Positions 10,765-21,164 of a stretch of DNA of 23,061 nt are shown piece after piece (positions within the stretch are counted from its first letter, which is position 1; each line of letters opens with the position of its first letter). This DNA is from Plantago elongata (lineage: Eukaryota; Streptophyta; Magnoliopsida; Lamiales; Plantaginaceae): the NCBI GenBank assembly GCA_036897095.1, contig JAYMSP010002654.1:1-23061 (forward strand), in the 5' to 3' direction. The notes below the pieces were generated by a model. It searched no databases. It had not been told where the DNA came from and saw only the letters and a list, made by a program, of their open reading frames with translations. The translations under genes and the position numbers were made by a program.

Positions 10765-10773
10765 GAGGAAGAG
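10765..10773 (+). other. Polypurine tract
   Basis: GAGGAAGAG directly precedes the TGTTAGG start of the 3' LTR. This is the expected plus-strand priming site of an LTR retrotransposon. Confidence 0.8.
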
Positions 10774-10932
10774 TGTTAGGAGTATAATTAGACTAGACTC
10801 TTTAATATTAATATTTAGAAGTATTACTGAATTAAAATTCCTTATTATATCTAATTATACATACTTTTATATATATATATGTATGTATATATAATTAATA
10901 AATGAGAATATATAGGAAAAATAGTTATTTTA
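10774..10932 (+). repeat. 3' LTR of the copia-type element
   Basis: It starts TGTTAGGAGTATAATTA and aligns with the 5' LTR. It contains an expanded (TA)n/TATG stretch near 10869-10893 that makes it about 11 bases longer. The right border is set by alignment: the terminal CA of the 5' copy corresponds to TA here, so the end has mutated. Confidence 0.8.
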
Positions 10933-13460
10933 ATGTTAGGCATGTAACAATACACCAATTTGATCTACAGTTTGGCTGCCATTCAGCCACTTCAAGTATC
11001 CTCCTCCTTTTTCTTCCTCCTCCTTTGATACTCAACATTTGAGACATATAAGGGGAAAAGTCATAGTAAGTGAAAATAAGAAAGAATAAAGTGGAAAAAC
11101 AGTACAATAAGGATGTGTAAAGGAGCAATCAAACTGGAGGTGCTTATGCATAAAAAGAAGCAAAAGCTTACATACGGCAAGCAAGCAATTGTGTCTTTTC
11201 AAAGTGAATTCTGGACTTGACCAACATAGTGTGCCTCCTGAATGGACACATTTGCCCCCGCTCTGACCGATACCTTTACTGCTACATTCTCTGTCTCTTT
11301 ACTTCCTGCCCTCTCCATATTTTTCTATGTAACATGTTTCATCTTCAGTGAGTCATTACAATGAGTTGTGGCTTTCAGTCACATTTGCCCTGTTCATTCT
11401 TGGAATGGTCTCACACTCTCACTCTATTTCAACAACCTAATAAGTGTTAAATATCAATTGTGAAGTTGTTACTTGCTAGTTGCTACATGGTAGAAACTTG
11501 ACACCAGTAGCTTAATATTTGATTTCATAGATATTGGTAACTTGTGTGGAGTTTAGACACTAGATCGACTTGTCGTATAATTCTGCATAAATACTGGTTT
11601 ATACAAGAGGGAGAAAGTTAGAGCCATGATCGAGATCGTGAGAGCCAGTGGTTGATTAAGAGCTTATATGCTCAAAGTAGAACACTCCTGATCTAGGTTG
11701 TTCGTTAGTAATGAATGTGCAATAGTGCATTAGTACATAATCTCATCCTCTAGTTGCCCGGTTATAGTGACATGGCCGCAACCATCTTTATCTTGGTGGC
11801 TCCACCATAGATTATAGACTTGGACTCTGTTTTGTAAACTTAAATGAAAAGGTAGTTGGTGACTGATCAAGTAGCTTTTTTTTTAACAAACTAACTTGAT
11901 TAGTTTCTCAAACCATCTAACTTTTCAGCTAGTTTGTTTAAAAAATTACACGTTCACATAACGAATTTTTTTAAGAAAAAGTCATGAAGTTGAAAAATTA
12001 ACTGAAAATGTAAATCAGGGTATTAAATATAACATAACCTCCCCATAATTACATCTCACCTGACAAAGAATGACCTAGCATGGCCTAGATGTCCCATGAT
12101 ATAATGGACATGTCCTCATAAATACGCCGACTTGGCTGGAATTCTATTGAATTGAACATAAAATGAAACTTCATACTGTATCAGCTATGAACCACATAAT
12201 AAAGAAACATTCATGATGAATTGTTGCCAAAACTAAGCTTAGATTTCAAGAAATCTAAAAAACTCATGATCACACGTGTTCGAGTTACTCTGAGTTGCAT
12301 TATTGAATATTGGATGGCTATTCACATGTGGTGTAGCATATGATTTGCTTGAGGCCGTGAGTATATATCATGCCTAATCATTGCCCGTTGTCTCTTTATA
12401 TTAGTCTTAATTAGTTTTTTTTCTCTTTCTCTTAGTCTTGTTCAAAGGATGTTTATGAATCCATAATTCAATGTGCACCAAAGATTAAAGTATTAGTGCA
12501 TCATTTGTTTACCTACATTGAGCTACAAACCTTGGCAGAAGATGATTGGTAAACTAAACTTCTTGTGGACATATCCACTTATATCAACTCATTAAACAAA
12601 TGGTGCCTTACACATTTCCACTTAAAATTTACTCGATGGAGAAATGTAGTGATACCTCACTTGAGTGTTCTATGATGCATCAAGCATTTTTCCAAATGTA
12701 TGATCCTTGAAAAACTTCTAGATTATTTGAAGTGTTCTTCTTGACGATGTTTTTAGGTGTTATGAAACTTTCAATATCACATATAACAGTACTTCATTGT
12801 TATATAACGTGTTAATTTTATCAGATTGATCAATTAAAAAATTAAAATAATTTTACATTCGTTCGTCCAATTTTATAAAGATTTTAAGTTTAATATTTTA
12901 TATTATATTACGAACCACAAAATTCAACTTACATAAGAAAAGGAATATCATCCACAATTAGTAAATGGTGAATGAGTGATATATAATATTGTGTAAAACT
13001 CGTTACACCTATATTCCCAATGGTAGATGGTTGATTTTCCTTATTCACTTTTCACCTTGCAATGTTGAAAACTCAAAACAAACAGAAGCTATATCATAAA
13101 TGGCAAGATGACAATAAGAGCAAAATGAGTAACAACAAAAATAGGCAGACAAGGGAATAAATTCATTAATGCAACAAATCCCCTAAATCATACACTTGGA
13201 TTAATAACTTCAAAATCAACATAAATGGAAAAGGAAATAAAATTAACCTTACCAACCCCCACCACTATTCACAGATATACCCACCCCTCTCTCCTTTCCC
13301 CACACTACATTTTACCTTATACCATAAAAAACTACCCTACTAATAAACCGAAATTCACTTAACCAAGGTACAAACATTAACTAAAACAACCATTAACCAA
13401 CACCAAAGTAACCAACCAGCCATTACAGACTCGAACTCATCACCCTCACCCGGCCCGTGC
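10933..13460. other. Intergenic DNA and 3' flank of the DUF617 gene
   Basis: I see no supported gene. The minus-strand frame at 10925-11128 overlaps the end of the LTR and has no motif. About the last 300 bases, which are CA-rich on this strand, probably hold the 3' untranslated region of the minus-strand DUF617 gene. Confidence 0.5.
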
Positions 13461-14258
13461 TCAGACTCTAAGCAGATAGATACTGAGCTCGGGCCCACCG
13501 TTTCCATCCGGGTTCATCATATAAAACGCCTCCGAGTCTTTCGACCCGACCACCCGCTCAAACTTGGCCCGCATATACATCATCTCCCCATCCTCCTTCT
13601 CCTCCCCACTCCCCGGCAGCACCCCGGCCCCCATCGAAATCGGCCCGATCGAATTCAACACCTTCCACTCCTGTTCCCCACACTCCCTCCTCATGGCATA
13701 CCCACACTTCTTCCCATTACAGTAAGTCCTCCAAATCGGCTCCTCAAGCAGCTTGAACCCCTTCTTCTCCACCTTCTTGTCACACTCAAGCGCAATTCGG
13801 ACCAAACCCGAAGCCATTTCCTTAACCAGTACACTCGTCGGAGTTGCTAGCTCGACCAGAAAAGCGGGCCCATGTTTGAAATCCTCCTGGAAAGCGAAGT
13901 GGACATGTCCTCTCCTGTGGCCGAAGAGTGTGCCGACCACTTTGGTCCCCAGGCCCGAGGAGAACTGGGTTCGGGCCCGGCCCAGTAAAAGAGCGGAACG
14001 GAGCTTAGAGACGGAGATTGAGATCTTTTTCTTCGTGGTTGGTTTGGGTGTGTGTGTTGGGAGAGGAAGAGAGTGTTGTTTCTGCATTCGGAAATCTTCG
14101 GATTTCGTGGAGGTGGAGCGGAAGTTTAAGTTTAGGATCTCGTCTTCTTCATCGTCGGAAAGCGATGATGAGGAGGTTGGTTTTTTCCTGAGGTTGAAGT
14201 ATCTTCTGGAGAGGGAGAAGGATTCTTGGGGATTTGTAGCTGCCATGATTGTCTTCAT
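13461..14258 (-). CDS. MIZU-KUSSEI1-like protein (DUF617)
   Basis: This is a single-exon gene of 265 residues. The N-terminal ~80 residues are variable, rich in Ser, Lys and acidic residues (SSSSSLSDDEEDE), and probably disordered. The conserved DUF617 domain runs from about residue 104 to the end. It includes KVVGTLFGHRRGHVHFAFQ (about 106-124), PAFLVELATPTSVLVKEM (131-148), the GLVRIALEC block, EEPIWRTYCNGKKCGYAMRR (162-181), the variable GVLPG loop with RAKFERVVGSKDSEAFYMMNPDG and the terminal GGPELSIYLLRV. These blocks are typical of MIZ1-like proteins. Arabidopsis MIZ1, needed for root hydrotropism, is the founding member, and the biochemical activity of the domain is unknown. Which paralogue this is cannot be told. 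The start used is the first ATG of the frame; a second ATG four codons on is also possible. A TATA-like CATAAATC lies near 14402-14409, and the CT-rich region between is the likely leader. Confidence 0.93.
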   Translation of the reverse strand: MKTIMAATNPQESFSLSRRYFNLRKKPTSSSSLSDDEEDEILNLNFRSTSTKSEDFRMQKQHSLPLPTHTPKPTTKKKISISVSKLRSALLLGRARTQFSSGLGTKVVGTLFGHRRGHVHFAFQEDFKHGPAFLVELATPTSVLVKEMASGLVRIALECDKKVEKKGFKLLEEPIWRTYCNGKKCGYAMRRECGEQEWKVLNSIGPISMGAGVLPGSGEEKEDGEMMYMRAKFERVVGSKDSEAFYMMNPDGNGGPELSIYLLRV

Positions 14259-15382
14259 TTTTCTGGGATTTTAAAAGAGAGAAAAGTGGTGTTTGTGGGG
14301 AAGAAAGTAAAAGGGAAAGGTAAAGTTATAGCAAGCTTTGAATTTGATCTTGTTCTTGAATTTAGTTTTTTGGAGTAGTGAGTAGTAGTAGTGAAGAGTG
14401 TGATTTATGAGAAATGGAGATGAAATGGTAAGTAAACTTGTAGTAATGCTTTTTTTGGGATTTGGGTGGTGGGTGTGACAAAAGAAGGTAAGCAGACACA
14501 CCTAAATTCGGGTCTCAGAGTCTAGAAAATAACAAAAGGTAGAGAGGGGTACAATGGGAAATGCAGACAACGAGACAAGACAGTACATACAAGGTTGTGT
14601 ATATGAGACAAAGGAAGTTTAGTATCAAGGGGAAATGTGGATTGTGTGAAACGGGAAAAGTTTTCATTGTATTACAGGACATTAGGACAACAGCTTGCTG
14701 TGTAAACTGGACAGAATCTATTCTCTTTTTCTAGATTTTGTAGAACCGTGAGGGATTCACGAAAATAAAATACGAATATCGTATTATGTATGGAGTTTTG
14801 TAGAAACAACAAACGATAATGATAAAATGTTAACCATTCAAGATTTGTTACATTGAGAGGTGCTTTAAAATTTAAACGATAAAAGTTTTAATCCGATGGG
14901 ATTGTGAATTGACAAAAACATACTTACCCAACCTACCTCAGGATTAATGAATTGGGTGAAAAATAAAGGTATGGGCAAAATAGAGAATCAACTGGTTTCC
15001 ACATAATTGCATCTGATCAAAATAATAGTAACATTATAAATGGCAGGTAGTAAAACAATTAAACTCCATGCTCTCATTGATTAGTCAAGAATAATAACTT
15101 CCCTACTCAAATTAGATTTCTCCCGTAACTAGAGGGGTGATTACTTACTGAAGTTCAGATAAAAAAGATTGAGAACATTATTATAAGATTTGTAAATTAT
15201 TCGTATACTTTATTAGCATCATACTATTAACTAAAAAGTTTATTTTATAATGGTATAACGTTCAAATTGGTGATAATATCTACTTACCACTAGTTTATAA
15301 GTTCGATAAACTTATTTTCTAAAATAAATATATTGTTGTGGAAATGAAGCCACATCAGTGTGATACTAGTACTTTATTAGGC
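14259..15382. other. 5' flank of the DUF617 gene and intergenic DNA
   Basis: The first 120-240 bases are CT-rich on the minus strand and read as leader and promoter of the DUF617 gene. The 76-codon minus-strand frame at 14271-14501 lies in that leader, lacks family features and is not called. The rest has no recognisable content. Confidence 0.5.
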
Positions 15383-15518
15383 TGTGTTATCTACTGAAAT
15401 TTATTGACTGGATTGAATCTAACTGAACTGAATTAAGGTAGTAAATTATAATTAAGTTGAGTTGAGCTGAGCTGGACTGGACTGGACTGAACTGAAGTGA
15501 TTTTCAGTTAAATACTCA
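15383..15518 (-). mobile_element. MITE of CAGTT/CAGTC-rich family, copy 2
   Basis: Read on the minus strand, it matches the order of blocks in the copy at 16220-16380: a TTCAGTTCAGTCCAGTCCAGTCCAG core, then AGCTCAGC, then TATAATTTA. One end reads TGTGTTATCTACTGAA on the plus strand, like TGTGTTCTCTTCAA of the other copy. The opposite end is decayed (CAGTTAAATACTCATT). It is non-coding. Confidence 0.6.
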
Positions 15519-16219
15519 TTTCATTCTATAAGTAATTCAATTGGGTCTTAATTAGCATTGACCTTGTTAATTTCTACTTGATTCGCTCTTCGTCCACACA
15601 AACTTCGAACCATTACAATCTATAGCTAGACTATGCAAGCTAGTAGTAGTGTTATATTTACACACCGTGCTTACACATTATAGTTTATACCATAATTGCA
15701 TGAAGTGATTCTAATCGGAGCGTTGCAATGCACTTGTATGCCTATAAAATCAAAACATCTGAGATTATTACACCCAACCCAAGTGAGTGAGTCTGTTAAA
15801 GTGAATAAGTACAGCAAGAACTAAGTACTCCTTATGATGGAAAACATACATTGAGCCAATAAACATAGCCCACCAAAACTTACTTTGTTAGATTAGTGCA
15901 CCAGATGATGATTACAAGCTAGCTAGTTAAAATTGTTGAATTTAAGATAATGGGATCCACTTGAACAAATAAAGAGACCAAGATATTGTTCCACCGGTCC
16001 CTCCACATCTACCTTGTTTATCATTTTCAAACATCATTGAATTTCTCTTCTTCATTCAATAATTCATCATGCTCAATTTCGGACGGTTTTGTTATAGTAT
16101 TATGATTCATAATAAGGAGTAACTTAACTATATTTAAACCAATTTAAAACATCTAACTGGCTAAATAAAAGTACAAGAAATAATAAATGAAATGTATTAT
16201 AGATCGGATAAAGTAAGGT
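15519..16219. other. Intergenic DNA between two MITEs, no gene seen
   Basis: AT-rich sequence with no open frame of note and no recognised motif. Confidence 0.5.
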
Positions 16220-16380
16220 TGTGTTCTCTTCAACTGAAAATAACTCCAGTCCAGTTCAGTTCCGTCCAGTTTAATCCAGTCCAGTCCAGTCCAGTTCAGT
16301 TCAGCTCGGCTTAGCTATAATTTATGCCTTACTTCAGTTCAATTCAGTTCAGTAAATAAATCTTAATTGAAGAGAACACA
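16220..16380 (+). mobile_element. MITE of CAGTT/CAGTC-rich family, copy 3 (intact ends)
   Basis: This is the best preserved of three copies, 161 bp long. Its perfect 14-bp terminal inverted repeats are TGTGTTCTCTTCAA at 16220-16233 and its complement at 16367-16380. The interior holds repeated CCAGT and CAGTT pentamers, including four CCAGT units in a row near 16276-16295, and a central TATAATTTAT. I could not see a clear target-site duplication (left flank GTAAGGT, right flank TTTTAAT), so the transposase family stays open. Confidence 0.72.
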
Positions 16381-17248
16381 TTTTAATTTAGAAATTTACA
16401 TTTTAATAATGAATAATAAAATGGAGACGAATATAAAATAAAAATAGAATTTGCTAAAGAGCTATGTGAGAGTATATTAAAGGTTTAATGTAATGGGCTC
16501 AAAAATCTATATAAATATGGATCACCTAATCATGACCTCTTAGCCACCAACTGGATTTTAAACTAGGCTTATTTTAGTTGATACTACTATGATTTGGAGA
16601 ATATATACATATAAAAAAGATTTCTAAGTGTTTAGGAATCATGGTTAAGCAAATCGATACAACTATCATTTTCATTTGATAGGGCCTAAAAACAACCTAC
16701 ATAGTGGACAACTGAGAATTCTTTCAACTAATTAAGTACATGTTGGTATAACACCTTCTGGTATTGTTTATATACAGAGAATTGAACATGAGTTACAAGA
16801 ACTTAAGTCAGGGGTATTATCCCCTACTGGAATTGAATGTAGTCCTATCTTCCATTGTTTATGACTCCCGCATAACCTTTCAAGTATCTTTCGGCTGTCG
16901 AAAATAAATGTAGTGCTTGTAGCTGTATTCGTAAGTCCGGGGGAATTCTCCACCACACTTGGTGCCAGATTCAATATCGTACTGATGCAAATGAGGGGAA
17001 ATGCAGTTAACATCTGGGTTGGAATTTCGCCCTTTCGCAAGTGTTTTTTGTTTGTAGGCTTGGGCGGAATTTATCAATAATCTTGTGCCTCTAGAAAAGA
17101 GAACTGGGCGGGTCTATATTGGGCTTAACAAATACTTTGAGCCCCTTCTCAGGGAAGTCATGGACTCATGGGACTAATGCCTTGGCCCAATTATATTATA
17201 TGGCCCATTTATATTTATGCATATGGGAAAAATCAATTTTGTATTACC
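16381..17248. other. Intergenic DNA with two overlapping non-ATG frames
   Basis: Two overlapping minus-strand frames of 65 and 90 codons lie at 16880-17077 and 16768-17040. Both open with TTG, not ATG, and I recognise neither product. Between 17119 and 17208 there are three GGCCCA/TGGGCT motifs, which occur often in promoters of plant housekeeping genes. A relic exon or pseudogene is possible but not supported well enough to call. Confidence 0.35.
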
Positions 17249-17337
17249 TTTTTTTTCTGTTAAAGGATGATTCGAACCCCGACCTATTTATTATACTTTG
17301 TTGTAATTGAAGCGTTTTATTAACTGAGTTGTACTTC
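17249..17337 (-). mobile_element. tRNA-derived SINE, copy 2
   Basis: On the minus strand it reads GAAGTACAACTCAGTTAATAA, then CGCTTCA, then AATAGGTCGGGGTTCGAATCATCC. That parallels the copy at 5127-5202 block by block. The B box GGTTCGAATC is closer to consensus here than in copy 1, while the A-box GG has become AA. An insertion of about 11 bases lies between the boxes. The element ends in a run that is A-rich on the minus strand (T-run at about 17249-17256 on the plus strand). Confidence 0.7.
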
Positions 17338-18086
17338 GTTGTTAATTTTAATTGGGGTGGAAGCGTTGGATTGCGGAACCAAGTCTAACATAAAGTTTAA
17401 ACTTGTAATATGTATTAAAAGAGGTCCATGTATGTAATCTGAATCATCTGATGATGTTTAGCATAGCCGCCCCACCTGGGGGAGTTGTTGTATCTTCCCT
17501 ATAATTATAATCTAATTTGTGAGAAAAGAAATAGCCTTAAATGTTGAGTAGCAGCCTCTTGCATGTCATTATTATATTAATATAGTCAATAATGTCACAA
17601 AATCATTTCTGTTAGTGATAATAAGTACCATATACATCTGCTTGTAAAGAAACGAAGACGGATGATGTAATGGCGGCAATTAATATTATCCTCCAAGAGC
17701 ATTCTTTTTTATCGATCATGGATATTCGTTTTTAACATAAACTAATTTGTATATCATTAAAAGATGAAACAAATGAATTGTATTTTTAATGTAATGTTTA
17801 TTGCATCATATTCCATCACCTTATTCGTAACTTATTCACTTACATGACTTATATCAGTTAAAATCAAGTGGTGTAAAGAAAATTGATGTACCACATCCCT
17901 ATAATCATATGTTATAATTCTGTCACTTGTTCCTTAAGAAATAAATTACAGTACTCAAAGTTGGTAATACGATATATAAGACCATTGCATCTAGTTGTAT
18001 CGTGGAAAATTATTGCATGCATCATATCGTACTTAATCAACTCATTAATATCTTATCATATATCATAATCCTACAATTAGTTCCTC
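17338..18086. other. Upstream region of the PR-1 gene
   Basis: This is AT-rich non-coding sequence. I found no W-box, G-box or TGACG element close to the PR-1 TATA box, so the inducibility expected of the family is not explained by the sequence I can read. The 61-codon frame at 17883-18068 is not a credible gene. Confidence 0.45.
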
Positions 18087-18096
18087 CTATAAATAG
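18087..18096 (+). promoter_or_regulatory. TATA box of the PR-1 gene
   Basis: CTATAAATAG lies 54 bases before the ATG at 18150. It predicts a leader of roughly 25-35 bases, typical for PR genes. Confidence 0.7.
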
Positions 18097-18149
18097 ATTG
18101 GAACAAGACCACTATCAATGTACCAACAAAACACTAATCCAAAATTCAA

Positions 18150-18641
18150 ATGGCTTCCTTCACAATCCCAATCATCATCCTTTCCTTTCTCACCATTGCC
18201 TCAACTACCGTAGCCCAAACCCAGCAAGACTGGCTGGCACCACACAATGCAGCCCGAGCGCAAGTCGGTGTACAGCCCCTAATCTGGCATTCAACTCTAG
18301 AAAACTATGCTAGTTACTATGCACAAACTCGTGCTGGTGATTGTAGGATGATTCATTCTCAGGACATACCCTACGGTGAGAACCTAGCTGCAGGGTCAGG
18401 ATCGTTCTCCGCTAGGGATGCTGTTCGTCTGTGGGTTAATGAAATATCTAACTACGACTATGGAAGCAACTCTTGCGTTGGAGGTGAATGTCTGCATTAC
18501 ACTCAGGTCGTTTGGGCCAACACGGTTTATGTTGGTTGTGCAAGGGCTCGGTGTAACAACGGATGGTATTTCACTACATGTAATTACTATCCACCTGGTA
18601 ATTACAATGGTCAGCGTCCTTTCGGAAAATTTGCAATTTAA
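18150..18641 (+). CDS. Pathogenesis-related protein 1 (CAP superfamily)
   Basis: This is an intronless gene for 163 residues, the normal PR-1 length. Residues 1-22 are a signal peptide, with likely cleavage before QTQQDW. The mature CAP domain follows. The four residues that line the CAP cavity are present: His32, Glu77, Glu98 and His116. All six PR-1 cysteines are there (65, 109, 114, 130, 135, 144). Signature blocks are GENLAAGSG, HYTQVVW, VGCARARCNNG and CNYYPPGNYNGQRPF. PR-1 proteins are secreted to the apoplast in defence, bind sterols and are used as markers of salicylate responses. The C-terminal eleven residues that in other PR-1 proteins form the CAPE signalling peptide are here followed by GKFAI, and Phe replaces the usual last Tyr. 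The ATG used gives the signal peptide and lies 54 bases after the start of the TATA box. The gene is convergent with the Nudix gene, with 422 bases between their stop codons. Confidence 0.95.
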   Translation: MASFTIPIIILSFLTIASTTVAQTQQDWLAPHNAARAQVGVQPLIWHSTLENYASYYAQTRAGDCRMIHSQDIPYGENLAAGSGSFSARDAVRLWVNEISNYDYGSNSCVGGECLHYTQVVWANTVYVGCARARCNNGWYFTTCNYYPPGNYNGQRPFGKFAI

Positions 18642-19063
18642 ATTGTTTGATTTGAAATAACCTCTGTTGTGATCTGGAAATGTGGTGTTTGAGTGATCCT
18701 CAGATCACTTGCAAGTTACAATAAGGAGTAACGATGATGATCTATTGTTACCATGTAATGTTACCAATGTAAGGAAACCTTTAAAAGGGTTGATATTTTA
18801 CCTTTTTATTTAATGTTTCATCAAGTTGATTATGTCAATTTGCATATTTTTCACTTACTACTTTACATACGAATTTTTTCTGGAGCCGTGCATGCTAACA
18901 GAAAAGTGGGATCCTATTGAAAGTGACATACAGGATCAGAGCAAAACACAAACAATTTCTAGAAACCAGATTTATCAGAGCATCAAAAACAGCCACCACA
19001 ATAACTAAAGCATCACAAACAAACATGTCAAAATGACTCAAACATTGCTCACCATGTCGAATT
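18642..19063. other. Convergent 3' regions of PR-1 and the Nudix gene
   Basis: This holds the 3' untranslated regions of two genes that face each other. On the minus strand an AATAAA lies at 18805-18810, about 250 bases after the Nudix stop, and is a candidate poly(A) signal. No canonical signal is seen for PR-1; AATAAGG at 18720 is the nearest. If both genes use distant sites their transcripts may overlap. Confidence 0.45.
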
Positions 19064-19384
<321 letters not shown>

Positions 19385-20556
19385 TCAACCGGACTATTGA
19401 TTGAAAATATATGTCCAGTAATGGTGTAACGCTCTAGTTACAGCATTCAAACTAATGTCTCCAACATTCACATTTTAACTCTTAAACAGAGGTATGTGGC
19501 TCTAATAGCTAGTTCTAACGCTCTTTTCGCAGACTGCCAAGATAGTATCTGTGTCCGTGCCTGTGTGAAGTTAAGCCTAGCCTTTTCAACTAGGACGGAT
19601 TGTTCACTGAAGTATTTCTAAGCAATCACTCATGAAAATGTCTGAAGAGACAACATTCTTATTTCTTAGTACTATGCTGTCATTATACGTCATATGTAGA
19701 TGCAGGGTTGTAATCATTTCCATTCAAGTTGCACACATGCGAACACTCATCAGACGAGACACCTTATTTTAGTCCAATATGGCGGAATCAACTGATAAGA
19801 TGCACGACCATAGATTTAAGGGGTTCTGTACAAAAATTTCAAATGAGGCCAAAGTCTTAATAAAATAAAAATATATATATTATAAGTCATTCAAATACCC
19901 CAAAAAATATAATCACACATAACTAAAAATTACATGAAAATCATAATCCTTCTAACATTTTTTGAATTAAAATCATCAACTAGGTTTTACAAATTAAGTT
20001 TTCCGGCTATATCATTGTCAATTGCTATCGACGCTAGTCGCTAGGCCATTGAGTCTATCTTCTTACATTGTACAGCATAAATAGGATATAGAATTAAATG
20101 GTAAACACCAAAATTTTAATAGAAAATGACTTAATTTGGATAAAAGTAGATGAAAATATGTGGGTTAAATATACTATTTATATTCATTAATTTAGGAGTA
20201 TGAAAAAGTGTAGAAAAGGAACGCCAACTTATGGCATTTTTTACTTGAAAATAGGAAAATTAGTTTGACAATTAATGAAAAATGGAGAAGATTTAGGAGA
20301 TTTTGAGAAGATAAGGGAAAATAAAGAAGAGAGAAGGTTCGTTAGCTTGTCCAGGCTCCAGATTATTACTTCACTTTCTTTTTGCCCAGGCATCCCAGAA
20401 AATTTGGAGGCCTGATAAGGTGACCACGCAAGTAGTGCCCAACACACATTACACAGTTACACAGTTAAAAAAATACATCCTCCATTTAGATCAAATGTCA
20501 CATGTTACATTCTAAAATTTAATTTCTATCAATGTACACTTCATTTTCGAACATAA

Positions 20557-21161
20557 GACCATATTCAATGGTGATCGTGCGTTTTTGCTGCATGGTGACA
20601 CATCTGTGATTTTTTTATTTTTTTAATATTTTTATTTACATATTAATCATATTATAAGAGTTTTTAGATGTTGAACTGAACAAAATTGCATCTTTTTAAG
20701 TCGTTGTATAATTTATTAAGGTTTAAAATTCAAAAAAAAAATTTTTGTTTCTAAAAACATATTATAATAGTGATTAGAAGTTGAAATTAATAAAATTATA
20801 TTTTTAGAGGTTATTTTACAATTTCATGTTTAATTGTGAAAGAAAAAATAAATTCGAGATGGAATAAATCAAACATAGTCAAGAGTGGTTAGAATTCGAA
20901 GAGGCGAACATATTGGTGACTTTTATTTACTTTTTACATTTATATTTTTCAAGTTATTCGTATTCAAAATTGAATAAGAGAAAAGGGGGGAAAAAAAAAG
21001 AACAAGACATTGCCACACAGCTGATGCCATTTGAAGACAACGCTTGCATGCCGCGATCTCCAAAGTTTGGATGCCTGACGCGCCGAAATTGTTCCGATGG
21101 AGCTAGTACGGCACCTTGTAGTTCAACACTGCAATTGAGGACAGCTCCATTGGCTGTGGTC
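20557..21161 (+). mobile_element. Harbinger/Pong-like non-autonomous element A
   Basis: The element is 605 bp. Its terminal inverted repeat is GACCATATTCAATGG on the left and the complement of GACCACAGCCAATGG on the right, 12 of 15 matching. It is flanked by TAA on both sides (20554-20556 and 21162-21164), the three-base target duplication of PIF/Harbinger elements. A subterminal pair, ATGGAGCT near 21097 and AGCTCCAT near 21143, adds to the palindromic right end. The interior is AT-rich without transposase or Myb-like frames. It is homologous in direct orientation to element B. Confidence 0.75.
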
Positions 21162-21164
21162 TAA

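Larger units (their letters stand above)
9032..10932 (+). mobile_element. Non-autonomous Ty1/copia-type LTR retrotransposon
   Basis: The element is about 1.9 kb with direct terminal repeats of about 150-160 bp. It has a primer-binding site TGGTATCAGAGCC directly after the 5' LTR and a polypurine tract GAGGAAGAG directly before the 3' LTR. The primer site is complementary to the 3' end of initiator tRNA-Met, as in plant copia elements such as Tnt1. The interior of about 1.6 kb has no gag, protease, integrase, reverse transcriptase or RNase H motifs. Its longest frames, 87 and 114 codons, are CT-rich and unlike any of these. It therefore resembles a large TRIM or small LARD moved in trans by an autonomous relative. 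The LTRs have diverged by roughly a fifth by eye, and the 5-base flanks do not match, so the insertion is old. Confidence 0.85.

Noticed and set aside
13753..14274. 173-codon plus-strand frame opposite the DUF617 gene
   Set aside because: It lies antisense to a clear conserved domain. The open frame is a side effect of the coding bias of the other strand, and the product has no family features.
14271..14501. 76-codon minus-strand frame before the DUF617 gene
   Set aside because: It lies in the likely leader and promoter, is His/Phe/Thr-rich by CT-rich composition, and the TATA-like site suggests transcription begins inside it.
18002..18313. 103-codon plus-strand frame overlapping the PR-1 start
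   Set aside because: It runs through the PR-1 TATA box and leader in a different frame and has no recognisable content.
18418..18660. 80-codon plus-strand frame inside PR-1
   Set aside because: It is in another frame of the PR-1 coding sequence, which is certain from its six cysteines and CAP motifs.
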